Origin: Acidobacteriota bacterium
GTDB taxonomy: Bacteria > Acidobacteriota > Terriglobia > Terriglobales > Acidobacteriaceae
Assembly: GCA_021778815.1 (NCBI GenBank)
Contig: JAJYBW010000182.1
Coordinates: 1 to 6,908, forward strand
Direction of reading: 5' to 3'
Length of the DNA stretch: 6,908 bases
Positions 1 to 5,294 of this stretch are shown one piece after another (the first letter of the stretch is position 1; each line of letters begins with the position of its first letter). Made by a program: the position numbers and the translations under genes. Under the pieces are notes generated by a model that did no database searches, had not been told where the DNA came from, and saw only the letters and a program-made list of their open reading frames with translations.

Positions 1-190
1 GGATAAAGTCCGCAGCCATCTGGCGGGTGCTCCGCCCAGCAGCCCTGCGATTGCCATCTTTCGCGATGGAGAGTTGGCCTTCCTGATGCAGCGCTCGGTC
101 ATTGAAAGCTCCACCGCGCCGCAAATCGCGCAATATCTGACCCAGGCGTACGACGAAATTTGCGCCAAACCCAGCCCCGTCACCCAGTAA
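1..190 (+). CDS. Bacilliredoxin BrxA/BrxB (YphP/YqiW family), C-terminal part only
   Basis: This is the last 62 codons of a gene entering from the left edge; codon phase starts at base 2 and the stop is TAA at 188-190. The visible protein reads DKVRSHLAGAPPSSPAIAIF and continues with RDGELAFLMQR, then an amphipathic terminal helix ending in AYDEIC. The PPSSPS/A-I-A-hydrophobic-x-DG-x-hydrophobic-x-x-x-x-R block and the terminal AFD/AYDxxC match the end of the small (about 140-residue) thioredoxin-fold bacilliredoxins, which in Firmicutes remove bacillithiol from S-bacillithiolated proteins. The catalytic CGC-type motif lies in the N-terminal half, outside the window, so activity cannot be judged. 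In bacteria without bacillithiol the role of this family is unclear. The tail after the family's usual end adds a few residues (AKPSPVTQ). A terminator-like hairpin follows 28 bases after the stop. Confidence 0.8.
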   Translation, partial: DKVRSHLAGAPPSSPAIAIFRDGELAFLMQRSVIESSTAPQIAQYLTQAYDEICAKPSPVTQ

Positions 191-205
191 CAAAGGTCAC
201 GTTCT

Positions 206-287
206 GTGACTAAAGTTCAATGGCCAATATGGTTGCTAAGGCAACCATATTGGCCATTTTTGGCTTTTTAGTCGCCTTAGCAACCAT
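206..287. repeat. Nested, mutually exclusive inverted repeats around the terminator
   Basis: Three pairings share the same bases. The inner perfect stem is 219-236/241-258. An outer stem pairs GTGACTAAA at 206-214 with TTTAGTCGC at 267-275 (one G-T wobble). A third, perfect 14-bp inverted repeat pairs ATGGTTGCTAAGGC at 229-242 with its complement at 274-287, with 31 bases between. The third pairing uses half of the inner stem's left arm, so it cannot form together with the inner stem. GCAACCAT therefore occurs twice in direct orientation (241-248 and 280-287). The element could be a switchable terminator, or the remains of a dispersed palindromic repeat; the sequence alone does not decide. 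Confidence 0.6.
219..269 (+). terminator. Rho-independent terminator for the bacilliredoxin gene
   Basis: A perfect 18-bp stem pairs 219-236 (AATGGCCAATATGGTTGC) with 241-258 around a TAAG loop. It is followed by TTTT at 258-261, then GGC and TTTTT at 265-269. The stem is unusually long and AT-rich in the middle, but the run of T on the plus strand makes it a rightward terminator located where one is expected, 28 bases after the bacilliredoxin stop. On the minus strand the same hairpin is followed only by a weak TTT at 214-212, so termination of hypB transcripts here is less certain. Confidence 0.75.
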
Positions 288-326
288 CTTGAAACGCGCG
301 TCTTTATTTGAAAATGAATCGGCGAT

Positions 327-1010
327 TTACGCTCCCGCGCAGGCGAATCGTTCCCGCGCCGCCGATCGCCGCTTGGTCAGCCACTGCTGCCAAATATCGA
401 AACCCTGGCCGGTCTGGCAAGAGAGCTCGACGATTTCAATACCCGGATGCACCTGCCGCGCATTTGCCTTGGCCTGTTCCAGATTGAAAGGCACGTACGG
501 CAGCAAATCCACCTTGGTCAAAATCATCAGCGCGGCCTTCGAAAAAATCGATGGATACTTCAAAGGCTTGTCTTCGCCTTCCGTCACACTCAGCACAACA
601 ATTTTTGCTTCTTCGCCCAAATCGTAACTCGATGGACAAACGAGATTGCCAACATTCTCGATGAAGAGCAATTCAATTTCAGTGGATGACCAGGGCTCCA
701 GCGCGCGTTCAATCATTCTGCCGTCCAGATGACAAACCGTTCCGGTCACGATTTGCTGTACTGGAAATCCATAGCGAGCCAGCCGGCGCGCATCGTTTTC
801 CGTTTGCAAATCCCCTGTCAACACGGCCACTTTATCTTTCTGGCTGAATCCGGCCAGCGTTTTTTCCAGCAGCGTGGTCTTCCCGGAACCGGGCGAGCTG
901 ATGATGTTCAGGCACAGCGTGCCACCCTTGGCATAGCGCTGCCGCAGTTGTTCGGCGATGCGCTGGTTCTCATTCAGGACTTTCTTTTCCACGGGAACAA
1001 CGGTCGTCAT
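327..1010 (-). CDS. hypB: HypB, GTPase for nickel insertion into [NiFe] hydrogenase
   Basis: This 227-residue protein is a SIMIBI-class GTPase that, with HypA, delivers nickel to the large subunit of [NiFe] hydrogenase (and in some bacteria to urease) in the cytoplasm. Visible motifs are the P-loop SSPGSGKTT (residues 38-46), GDLQTENDA (66-74), the metal-site segment VCHLDGRM (92-99, Cys93 and His94), ENVGNLVCP (118-126, Cys125), VTEGEDKPLKYP (142-153) and the guanine-specificity motif TKVD (165-168). Cys93, His94 and Cys125 match the conserved interfacial metal site of the family. The N-terminus lacks both the CxxCGC high-affinity nickel motif of the E. coli type and a His-rich stretch, so this is the minimal form. 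The start overlaps the hypA stop as ATGA, with a strong ribosome site GGAGG seven bases upstream. The usual LDAxM is here LDGRM, a small deviation. Confidence 0.95.
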   Translation of the reverse strand: MTTVVPVEKKVLNENQRIAEQLRQRYAKGGTLCLNIISSPGSGKTTLLEKTLAGFSQKDKVAVLTGDLQTENDARRLARYGFPVQQIVTGTVCHLDGRMIERALEPWSSTEIELLFIENVGNLVCPSSYDLGEEAKIVVLSVTEGEDKPLKYPSIFSKAALMILTKVDLLPYVPFNLEQAKANARQVHPGIEIVELSCQTGQGFDIWQQWLTKRRSAARERFACAGA

Positions 1011-1351
1011 TCTTCTACCTCCACGCTGGCCAACTGCATTTCATCTCCACTGAGCAATGTGCTGTTGTCGCTGGAGCATTCCGGACACGGCTCGCTGTAC
1101 ATTTCGGTGACGAACTCACATCCACACTGCTGGCAACGATTGCGCCGCGGCATGATTTGAATCTCCAATGTCACCGGATCATATTCCGCCTGCTCGGACA
1201 TCACGTCCCAGGCAAATCGCAATGCGTCGGCGTCAACCCCAGCCAGTACTCCGATTCTGACGGTCACGGCGACCAGCCGCGCTCCCGGCCGGCGTGCCGC
1301 TTCGGCATGGCTGGCACGCAAAATTTCGCTGGCGATTCCGACTTCATGCAT
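1007..1351 (-). CDS. hypA: HypA, nickel and zinc metallochaperone
   Basis: The product has 114 residues, the usual size of HypA, and hands nickel to HypB and the hydrogenase precursor. I chose the ATG at 1351 because it gives the invariant N-terminus MHE, whose amino group and His2 form the nickel site; the frame is open upstream to 1438, but those 29 codons (MMTVTSMPCL and on) are not HypA-like. Residues 2-60 form the nickel-binding domain (MHEVGIASEIL at 1-11; VRIGVLAGVDADALRFAWD at 31-49). The zinc site is Cys73-x2-Cys76 and Cys89-x2-Cys92, inside CQQCGC and PCPEC, with an extra Cys78. There is no clear Shine-Dalgarno sequence before the ATG. The gene overlaps hypB by four bases, forming a two-gene unit. 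No hypC, D, E, F or hydrogenase gene is in the window. Confidence 0.93.
   Translation of the reverse strand: MHEVGIASEILRASHAEAARRPGARLVAVTVRIGVLAGVDADALRFAWDVMSEQAEYDPVTLEIQIMPRRNRCQQCGCEFVTEMYSEPCPECSSDNSTLLSGDEMQLASVEVEE
1018..1022 (-). promoter_or_regulatory. Ribosome binding site of hypB inside the end of hypA
   Basis: GGAGG on the minus strand lies seven bases before the hypB ATG and within the last codons of hypA (VEVEE). This fixes the hypB start and suggests translational coupling of the two genes. Confidence 0.75.
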
Positions 1352-1390
1352 AAAGCCCGCGCTTTTCTGTCCGCCCGCTTCCAGGCCACC

Positions 1391-1420
1391 ACTATAGCCT
1401 ATGAGATGCAGGCACGGCAT
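1391..1420 (-). promoter_or_regulatory. Possible sigma-70-type promoter of hypAB
   Basis: On the minus strand TATAGT (1391-1396) matches the -10 consensus at five of six bases. A poor -35, ATGCCG at 1415-1420 (three of six), stands 18 bases upstream. This would leave a leader of roughly 30 bases before the hypA ATG. The weak -35 suggests either an activator-dependent promoter or a chance match. Confidence 0.3.
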
Positions 1421-1439
1421 GCTCGTGACGGTCATCACG

Positions 1440-1463
1440 ATAACGCCGCAAATGCGGTGTTAT
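1440..1463. promoter_or_regulatory. Operator-like 24-bp dyad between hypA and the PAQR gene
   Basis: ATAACGCCGCA (1440-1450) and TGCGGTGTTAT (1453-1463) are inverted copies separated by AA. Ten of eleven positions pair, the exception being G1445/T1458. The right edge runs into TATATC, a possible -10 for the rightward PAQR gene, and the dyad ends ten bases before its TTG start. That position suits a repressor operator for the rightward gene. It lies about 20 bases upstream of the candidate hypA -35, so it could also influence hypAB. I do not recognise it as a NikR, Zur, Fur, FNR or LexA site. Confidence 0.45.
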
Positions 1464-1472
1464 ATCTAGGGC

Positions 1473-2138
1473 TTGTCGCCTCTATCCAATAGTCACCCTC
1501 CGCCTCCGCAGCCCCGACTCGGCGATATTCTCGCCAATGCAATTACCCATGGAGTGGGCGCGGCCTTTGCGCTGGTTGGAGCGGCCTACCTCGTCAATGT
1601 TTCTTCTCAGGGAAGCACCCGGCAAATTATTAGTTGCTGCATCTATGCCGGAACCCTGGTGTTGGTTTACATTTGCTCCACGCTGTATCACTCGCTGGTG
1701 CGAACCGGCGCGCGCCGCGTCTTCCACATCCTCGACCACTCTTCGATCTACCTGCTGATTGCAGGGACGTACACGCCGTTCACTCTGGTGTCGCTGCGGG
1801 GCACGCTGGGTTGGACTCTGTTCGCCATCGTGTGGTCGCTCGCCATTGCTGGGGTCGTGTTCAAAAGCCTCGCCATCGGGCGGTTCGAGGTTGCTTCCGC
1901 GGTAATTTATCTGGGCATGGGCTGGTTGGTCGTCTTCGCAATACACCCGCTGTTACAGGCTGTGCCGTGGCACGGTGTGCTTTGGCTGGCTGCGGGCGGT
2001 GTTGCCTACACGGTGGGTATTGTGTTCTTTGCGTTTGATCGAGTGCCGTACTTCCATGGCGTTTGGCACTTGTGGGTGCTGGCGGGAAGCGTGGTCCACT
2101 ATTTCGCCATTCTGTTCTACGTGGCACCGGCCCGTTAG
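1473..2138 (+). CDS. PAQR/hemolysin III family membrane protein (TrhA/YqfA-like)
   Basis: This 221-residue inner-membrane protein has about seven hydrophobic segments, the size and fold of bacterial PAQR proteins. They were first called hemolysin III and are now linked to membrane fluidity homeostasis. The candidate metal-site residues of the family are present: Ser69-x3-His73 in STLYH, Asp88 in LDHSS, and His195-x3-His199 in HGVWHLW. They correspond to the zinc ligands seen in human adiponectin receptors, which act as hydrolases on lipid substrates; whether this protein does so is inference. The N-terminus is proline-rich (HPPPPQPRLGD), followed by the conserved ANAITHGVGAAFALVG segment. The start must be TTG at 1473 or later because TAG stands in frame at 1467-1469; later alternatives would cut the conserved first segment. 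AGGG lies almost against the TTG, too close for normal spacing, so a leaderless or weakly translated start is possible. It is divergent from hypA and convergent with the sucA-like gene. Confidence 0.88.
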   Translation: MSPLSNSHPPPPQPRLGDILANAITHGVGAAFALVGAAYLVNVSSQGSTRQIISCCIYAGTLVLVYICSTLYHSLVRTGARRVFHILDHSSIYLLIAGTYTPFTLVSLRGTLGWTLFAIVWSLAIAGVVFKSLAIGRFEVASAVIYLGMGWLVVFAIHPLLQAVPWHGVLWLAAGGVAYTVGIVFFAFDRVPYFHGVWHLWVLAGSVVHYFAILFYVAPAR

Positions 2139-2173
2139 TCCGGGCAGAGGGACTTTTCGTTTCGTCTAAGTCG

Positions 2174-4651
2174 TCACGCGCGACTCAGCGCCAGATCAAT
2201 CAGCGTCTTTTGTTCCATCGCGTGGGCCTTCGCGGATCCAGTAGCGGGGCTTGCAGCCGCCGAACGCTTGACGCTGCGTACCTGACGATCGAACGCCAGC
2301 TCGCGCAGACGCGGCAGAACAAACGAATAGGCACCCATGTTCTCCGGCTCTTCCTGCACCCAGACCAGATCGTTCGCATCTGGATGATCTTCAATGGCCG
2401 CGCGCAGCTCTTGTTCAGGCCAGGGATATAGCTGTTCCAGGAAGATGATGCCGGTGGAGATATCCTTGCGTTTCTGGCGTTCCACTCGCAGCTCGTGACC
2501 AATTTTTCCGGTGCAGATCAGCAGCCGAGTGACGCCCTGCAATTCTGTCTCCGGCAGCACATTCAAGAAACGCGGACTTGTGAGATCGGCGATTGGAGAG
2601 AGCGCATCCGGGTGTCGCAACATGCTTTTTGGAGTGAAGACAACCAGCGGCTTGCGCCATGGGCGCATCGCCTGGCGCCGCAACAAATGGAAATATTGCG
2701 CCGCGGTCGACGGCTGCGCCACCTGGATGTTATCGCGCGCGACGATTTGCAAATAGCGTTCGATGCGGGCGCTGGAATGCTCTGGACCCTGGCCTTCATA
2801 TCCGTGCGGCAACAGCAGCACCAGCCCGCTCAGCAGTCCCCACTTGTCTTCCGCGGAAGAAAGAAATTGATCGATGATGATTTGCGCGCCGTTGGCAAAG
2901 TCACCGAACTGCGCCTCCCACAGCACCAGCGCTTCCGGATAGTCGCGGCTGAAGCCATACTCAAACCCCATCACTCCCGCTTCCGACAGCATGGAGTTGT
3001 AGACTTCAAACTTCGCTTGCTGCGGCTGCAGATGATTCAGCGGAACAAACTTTGTCTCATTCTCCACGTCGATCAGGACGCTGTGGCGTTGATTGAATGT
3101 GCCTCGCTGACTGTCCTGGCCGCTGAGACGGACATGCGTCCCCTGAGTCAGCAGCGATCCGAATGCCACTGCTTCTGCCATGCCGTAATCGAACGGGCGC
3201 TCGCCGCGTCCCATTTCTGCGCGCTGTTCCAGCAGCTTTTGAATTTTGGGATGAATGTGAAACTCCGCCGGATATTGCGTCAGTCCGTCCGCAATCGAGC
3301 GAATGGTTTCTGCGGAGATTTCCGTGTCGACTTCATATTTTGCATGGTACGGGCCACCTTTGTAGGGCGACCAATATTCCGGCAAATCTGCCAGCACGGC
3401 TTTCTTCTTCAACAGCCGCGCCTGCTTTAATTCTCCTTCAAATTTCGATTCCGCCGCGTGCAGGCGAGCGGCCGGATCGACACCGATCTGCTGCGCGAAG
3501 ATTTGGTACAGCGGTGGATGGTGTTGGATTTTCGCATACCGCAGCGGCTGTGTAATGGTCGGGTCATCCACTTCGCTATGGCCGTGGCGGCGATAGCCAA
3601 TCAGGTCGATGACAACATCGGTGTGAAATTGGTAGCGGTATTCCACGGCGAGAGTTGCGACGCGGATCACTGCATCCACATCCTCCGCATTCACATGAAA
3701 GATGGGAATGGGCAAACGGCGCGCCAGGTCCGATGCGAAGCGGGAGGAGTTGTACTCATCCGGCTCGGCTGTAAAACCGATGAGGTTGTTCGCGATGATC
3801 TGCAGGCTGCCGCCGACCGAGTATCCTTCGAGGGAGCCAAGGTTCATGGTCTCCGCCCAGATTCCCTGTCCGGCAAAGGCTGCATCGCCGTGGATGATAA
3901 CCGGAAGAACGCGATCGCGCCCGTCGGCGCCATAGCGCATCTGCTTGGCATACGTGCGGCCCATGGCAACGGGATCGACCGCCTCCAAGTGACTTGGATT
4001 GGACGCCAGGTGCAAGCCAAGTTCTTTGCCCGAGCGGGTGGTGAAGGTGCCGGTCGCGCCGACGTGATATTTGACGTCGCCGCTGCCCAGGCTGCTGCGC
4101 GGGTCGGCATCTTCAAACTTTGAAAAAATGGCGGACGCCGATTTGCCCAGGGTGTTCACCATGACATTCAGGCGTCCGCGATGGCTCATCGCCATGACAA
4201 CTTTTTCAGCACCTCGGTCGGCGGCGCTGTTCAACACTGCATCCAGCAGCGGGATGAGCGCAGTTACGCCCTCAAGAGAAAATCGCTTCGTTCCTAAATA
4301 GCGCTTCTGGATGACTTGTTCAAAGATGTCCGCCTCGACCAACAAGTCGAGTACGGGCTGCGAGTCCGGGGCAGCCGCGCTTGCCTCCATGTGCTCCTGA
4401 ATCCAGCGTCGTCGCTCATGGTCGGCAATGTGCATAAATTCCACACCGACCGACCCGCAGTAAATGGCGCGGGCCTGATCGGCTGACTCTCCCGTCAGCT
4501 TCAGTTCCGCGAGTGGGTTGGCCGGAAGATATTGACGTAGAGGATCGAGCTGCGCCTGCAGATATCCCCAGCGGCGGAAAGCATCGAAAACCTGTTCGCG
4601 GGATTGTGGATTGGATTGGGTCAGGGTCGATTCCAGGGAGGATGTACTCAT
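2174..4651 (-). CDS. sucA: 2-oxoglutarate dehydrogenase E1 component (thiamine diphosphate), short form
   Basis: The product (825 residues from ATG 4651; a TTG two codons upstream is an alternative) decarboxylates 2-oxoglutarate with thiamine diphosphate and passes the succinyl group to the lipoyl E2 of the TCA-cycle complex. Seen in order: a helical start (QVFDAFRRWGYLQAQLDPL, residues 20-38), IYCGSVGVEFMHI (63-75), SHRGRLNVMVNTLGK (156-170) and GDVKYHVGATG (191-201). These two segments carry His157 and His196, equivalent to the active-site histidines of the E. coli enzyme. The ThDP/Mg motif is GDA (255-257) to NN (288-289). GYRRHGHSE follows at 352-360, then the transketolase pyrimidine-binding domain with RLSGQDSQRGTF (508-519), WEAQFGDFANGAQ (578-590) and LPHGYEGQGPEHSSAR (614-629). 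The protein is about 100 residues shorter at the N-terminus than E. coli SucA and lacks the LYxDFLxDP-type E2-binding segment. An in-frame TAA at 4673-4675 shows the start cannot lie further upstream. It has no fused E2 domain, unlike actinobacterial Kgd. No sucB or lpd is adjacent. A DHTKD1-like 2-oxoadipate or related 2-oxoacid specificity cannot be excluded. Confidence 0.93.
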   Translation of the reverse strand: MSTSSLESTLTQSNPQSREQVFDAFRRWGYLQAQLDPLRQYLPANPLAELKLTGESADQARAIYCGSVGVEFMHIADHERRRWIQEHMEASAAAPDSQPVLDLLVEADIFEQVIQKRYLGTKRFSLEGVTALIPLLDAVLNSAADRGAEKVVMAMSHRGRLNVMVNTLGKSASAIFSKFEDADPRSSLGSGDVKYHVGATGTFTTRSGKELGLHLASNPSHLEAVDPVAMGRTYAKQMRYGADGRDRVLPVIIHGDAAFAGQGIWAETMNLGSLEGYSVGGSLQIIANNLIGFTAEPDEYNSSRFASDLARRLPIPIFHVNAEDVDAVIRVATLAVEYRYQFHTDVVIDLIGYRRHGHSEVDDPTITQPLRYAKIQHHPPLYQIFAQQIGVDPAARLHAAESKFEGELKQARLLKKKAVLADLPEYWSPYKGGPYHAKYEVDTEISAETIRSIADGLTQYPAEFHIHPKIQKLLEQRAEMGRGERPFDYGMAEAVAFGSLLTQGTHVRLSGQDSQRGTFNQRHSVLIDVENETKFVPLNHLQPQQAKFEVYNSMLSEAGVMGFEYGFSRDYPEALVLWEAQFGDFANGAQIIIDQFLSSAEDKWGLLSGLVLLLPHGYEGQGPEHSSARIERYLQIVARDNIQVAQPSTAAQYFHLLRRQAMRPWRKPLVVFTPKSMLRHPDALSPIADLTSPRFLNVLPETELQGVTRLLICTGKIGHELRVERQKRKDISTGIIFLEQLYPWPEQELRAAIEDHPDANDLVWVQEEPENMGAYSFVLPRLRELAFDRQVRSVKRSAAASPATGSAKAHAMEQKTLIDLALSRA

Positions 4652-4675
4652 AGACAATCGTACGGATCTACTTTA

Positions 4676-4704
4676 ATTGTCGCAGAGGCAGCAGGCGACG
4701 GCAA
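4676..4704 (-). promoter_or_regulatory. Possible sigma-70-type promoter of the sucA-like gene
   Basis: On the minus strand TTGCCG (4699-4704) and GACAAT (4676-4681) are separated by exactly 17 bases, each matching four of six consensus bases. This places a transcript start roughly 20 bases before the ATG at 4651. The 123-base gap between the response regulator stop and sucA is enough for an independent promoter. No strong Shine-Dalgarno sequence precedes the ATG. Confidence 0.35.
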
Positions 4705-4774
4705 AGACGCGCGCAAGGATATTGCCTGAAGATACTTTGATGGAGGAAGTGAAAGAAGCGAACGGCGCGACCGG

Positions 4775-5143
4775 TTATAACTTAGCGGGGCCATTTCCGC
4801 TTAATCTGGTCGCCAAGGCCACAAGGTCGGACGGAAGGATTGGCTTGGACCGGAAGGTGATGTCCAGACCTTCATAGTCTGCTTCGGCTTCGGCTAGACC
4901 GCTCAACACCATGACCGACAAGCCAGACCGGCGTTCCCAAAGCCGCTCGACAAAATGATGGCCGGATTCCCCGGGCATAATGTGGTCTGTGATGACAAGA
5001 CTGATCTCGCGATTCTCATCGGACTCGAGAGCATCAAAGGCAGCTTCAGCCGAATAGGCTGTCCGCACCTCAAAACCAGCACGGTTGAGGATGGCTTTGC
5101 GCGTGAGCGCTTGCACCGGGTTATCGTCTACGACAAGAATCAC
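4775..5143 (-). CDS. Single-domain response regulator (CheY-like receiver)
   Basis: The 122-residue protein is a complete receiver domain with no output domain. Acidic pocket residues are Asp6-Asp7 (VVDDN), the phosphoacceptor is Asp53 (ITDHIMPG), the switch serine is Ser81 (VLSG) and the conserved lysine is Lys100 (SKP). The run is therefore expected to be phosphorylatable by a histidine kinase or to relay phosphate to another protein. It ends soon after the last helix (LATRLSGNGPAKL). The start is GTG at 5143: a TAG stands in frame seven codons upstream and no ATG lies between. The DHIMPGESG/VLSGLAEAEADYE style resembles receivers paired with hybrid histidine kinases, often near PAS or blue-light sensors. 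No kinase is in the window, so its partner is unknown. No good Shine-Dalgarno sequence is visible. The next gene leftward, sucA, starts 123 bases after its stop. Confidence 0.88.
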   Translation of the reverse strand: MILVVDDNPVQALTRKAILNRAGFEVRTAYSAEAAFDALESDENREISLVITDHIMPGESGHHFVERLWERRSGLSVMVLSGLAEAEADYEGLDITFRSKPILPSDLVALATRLSGNGPAKL

Positions 5144-5206
5144 AGAGGGAGCTTTCTTTCGCTATAAGCACTGATGTTGTTTTCTACGAAAAAGTTGTCC
5201 GGGTCA

Positions 5207-5231
5207 ATATCTAGCTGCAAGTAATAGATAT
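5207..5231. repeat. Small AT-rich dyad upstream of the response regulator
   Basis: ATATCTA (5207-5213) and TAGATAT (5225-5231) are perfect 7-bp inverted copies with 11 bases between. They lie in the 151-base spacer 5144-5294, which is clearly richer in A and T than the genes on both sides. The dyad begins about 64 bases before the GTG start, a position usable by a regulator. Arms this short can arise by chance in AT-rich DNA. I see no strong promoter match in the spacer. Confidence 0.3.
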
Positions 5232-5294
5232 CGAAGTAGATTACCAAGATGTCCGCACTTTCAACTCCCGAGCCACTATACTCCTTGAAATCCC

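Noticed and set aside
220..627. Plus-strand frame of 135 codons starting in the terminator
   Set aside because: It begins inside the hairpin and runs antisense through hypB; its sequence has no family likeness.
1352..1438. N-terminal extension of HypA from an upstream ATG
   Set aside because: The extra 29 residues are not HypA-like and would displace the MHE N-terminus needed for nickel binding.
2130..2163. Terminator between the PAQR gene and sucA (GCCCG/CGGGC stem, T-rich stretch downstream)
   Set aside because: The stem is only 5 bp, includes the stop codon in the loop, and the T-rich bases start nine bases after it and are interrupted, so support is too weak for a feature.
2495..4123. 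Long plus-strand open frames (311 and 221 codons) opposite the sucA-like gene
   Set aside because: They are antisense to a gene with clear catalytic motifs, show no recognisable domain, and are typical by-products of codon use in GC-rich genes.
4784..4802. AGCGG/CCGCT hairpin at the end of the response regulator gene as a terminator
   Set aside because: The stem has five pairs, lies inside coding sequence and is not followed by a T-tract on the minus strand.
4677..4877. Small plus-strand frame of 66 codons
   Set aside because: It starts at a TTG without a ribosome site, runs antisense into the response regulator and resembles no known protein.
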